From Caldora sp. SIO3E6 (lineage in GTDB: Bacteria; Cyanobacteriota; Cyanobacteriia; Cyanobacteriales; Coleofasciculaceae): 5,191 bases of DNA. The stretch covers positions 1 to 5,191 of the forward strand of contig JAAHHL010000591.1 of NCBI GenBank assembly GCA_010672185.1. The letters run 5' to 3'. The position numbers were made by a program, and so were the translations under genes. Shown piece by piece: positions 4,961-5,191 of the stretch; within the stretch, counting starts at the first letter, position 1, and every line of letters begins with the position of its first letter. Below the pieces are notes generated by a model. It was not told the origin of the DNA, made no database searches, and was given only the letters and a program-made list of their open reading frames with translations.

Positions 4961-5110
4961 GGGAGCATCTCAAAGTTGCAAATTCATCACTGTTCAGCTT
5001 TCAGCGTTCAGCATTCAGCATTCAGCTTTTTTGGCTGACAGCTATCAGCTATCAGCTGTCAGCTAATTAGGGAGATGTCTGCACTATATGTACAAAAATG
5101 AGATGCTCCC
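4961..5110. mobile_element. 150-bp MITE-like element with 12-bp TIRs and 8-bp target duplication
   Basis: The ends are perfect 12-bp inverted repeats, GGGAGCATCTCA (4961-4972) and its complement (5099-5110), with weaker similarity (TTG.A) continuing to about 20 nt. They are flanked by identical 8-bp direct repeats, AGCTTACT. The inside has no coding capacity and is largely heptamer tandem repeats. An 8-bp duplication with ends starting GGG is compatible with ISL3, IS256 or the ISH1 group of IS5, but the family cannot be fixed here. The intact TIRs and duplication suggest fairly recent insertion. Confidence 0.85.
4992..5067 (+). repeat. Heptanucleotide tandem repeats (NTTCAGC and AGCTRTC) inside the MITE
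   Basis: Five adjacent heptamers of the form NTTCAGC run from 4992 to 5026. A T-rich linker (5027-5039) follows, then four heptamers AGCTATC, AGCTATC, AGCTGTC and AGCTAAT (5040-5067). The last TCAGC of the first block and GCTGA at 5034-5038 can pair as a small hairpin around the T run. These are short tandemly repeated repetitive (STRR) sequences of the type known from Nostocales. Confidence 0.75.
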
Positions 5111-5118
5111 AGCTTACT
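5111..5118 (+). repeat. Right copy of 8-bp target-site duplication AGCTTACT
   Basis: This is an exact copy of 4953-4960, immediately following the right terminal inverted repeat that ends at 5110. Confidence 0.85.
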
Positions 5119-5140
5119 ACACATACCCAAGCTTTCTTCC

Positions 5141-5176
5141 CTCCTGCCTCCTGCCTTCTGCCTTCTGCCTTCTTGC
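5141..5176 (+). repeat. STRR block of CTYCTGC heptamers
   Basis: Four exact heptamers, CTCCTGC twice and CTTCTGC twice, run from 5141 to 5168, followed by a degenerate fifth copy with one extra base (5169-5176). The preceding bases (TTCTTCC, 5134-5140) look like a further decayed unit. This pyrimidine-rich heptamer is a classic intergenic repeat of Nostoc-type cyanobacteria. Confidence 0.8.
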
Positions 5177-5191
5177 ACTAGTTAACAACTC

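Noticed and set aside
4992..5176. CRISPR array
   Set aside because: The repeats are 7 bp and directly adjacent, with no unique spacers; these are STRR tandem repeats.
4904..5182. Inverted ACTAGTGCA (4904-4912 and 5174-5182) as ends of a larger element enclosing the MITE
   Set aside because: Only 9 bp match exactly, no target duplication is visible, and partial extension into the heptamer block could be coincidence.

Overview
The window looks like accessory DNA of a filamentous, Nostoc/Anabaena-type cyanobacterium. The evidence is a HIP1 octamer (GCGATCGC, 3826-3833), two blocks of heptanucleotide tandem repeats of the kind common in Nostocales, a REP-like cluster of palindromes, and protein families common in these genomes. 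No transposase, complete RNA gene or CRISPR array is visible. The theme is stress or defence genes mixed with small mobile-element debris and broken genes.

Layout. (1) Positions 1-128 are foreign-looking: about 59% G+C by hand count, against about 30% just downstream. They encode, on the + strand, the C-terminal 41 residues of a membrane protein that resembles PuhE of purple phototrophic proteobacteria. (2) At about 125-130 this joins abruptly to AT-rich cyanobacterial DNA and cuts off an AAA ATPase gene (minus strand, start at 687) in mid-domain. (3) That ATPase lies 3 nt downstream of a DUF262 (DGQQR/ParB-like fold) gene (691-1806, minus) in a tightly coupled pair. (4) Upstream, 1911-2136 holds a dispersed repeat and a 186-bp inverted-repeat element whose right end sits exactly where a DUF4276 (TOPRIM-like) gene loses its family sequence. 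(5) DUF4276 overlaps by 7 bp an intact AAA_21/OLD-type ATPase gene (2506-3714, minus), which has a good -10 box at 3761-3766. (6) The spacer 3715-4021 carries HIP1 and the 3' half of a tRNA-Val(GAC) gene. (7) A divergent YefM/YoeB toxin-antitoxin operon follows (4022-4625, plus). (8) The last 566 bp have no complete gene: a 29-codon remnant, a four-hairpin palindrome cluster (4765-4885), a 150-bp MITE-like element with a perfect 8-bp target duplication (4961-5110), and a second heptamer repeat block.

How the genes may work together. Both minus-strand modules pair a nucleotide-sensing ATPase with a probable effector: DUF262 with an AAA_15-like ATPase, and an AAA_21 ATPase with DUF4276. Such pairs resemble known anti-phage systems (GmrSD/BrxU/SspE for DUF262; OLD, PARIS and AbiL for ATPase plus TOPRIM-like or RloB-like partners), but a defence role is inferred here. 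Each module is damaged in one partner: DUF4276 by the inverted-repeat element and the DUF262-linked ATPase by the junction at about 127. The toxin-antitoxin pair appears intact.
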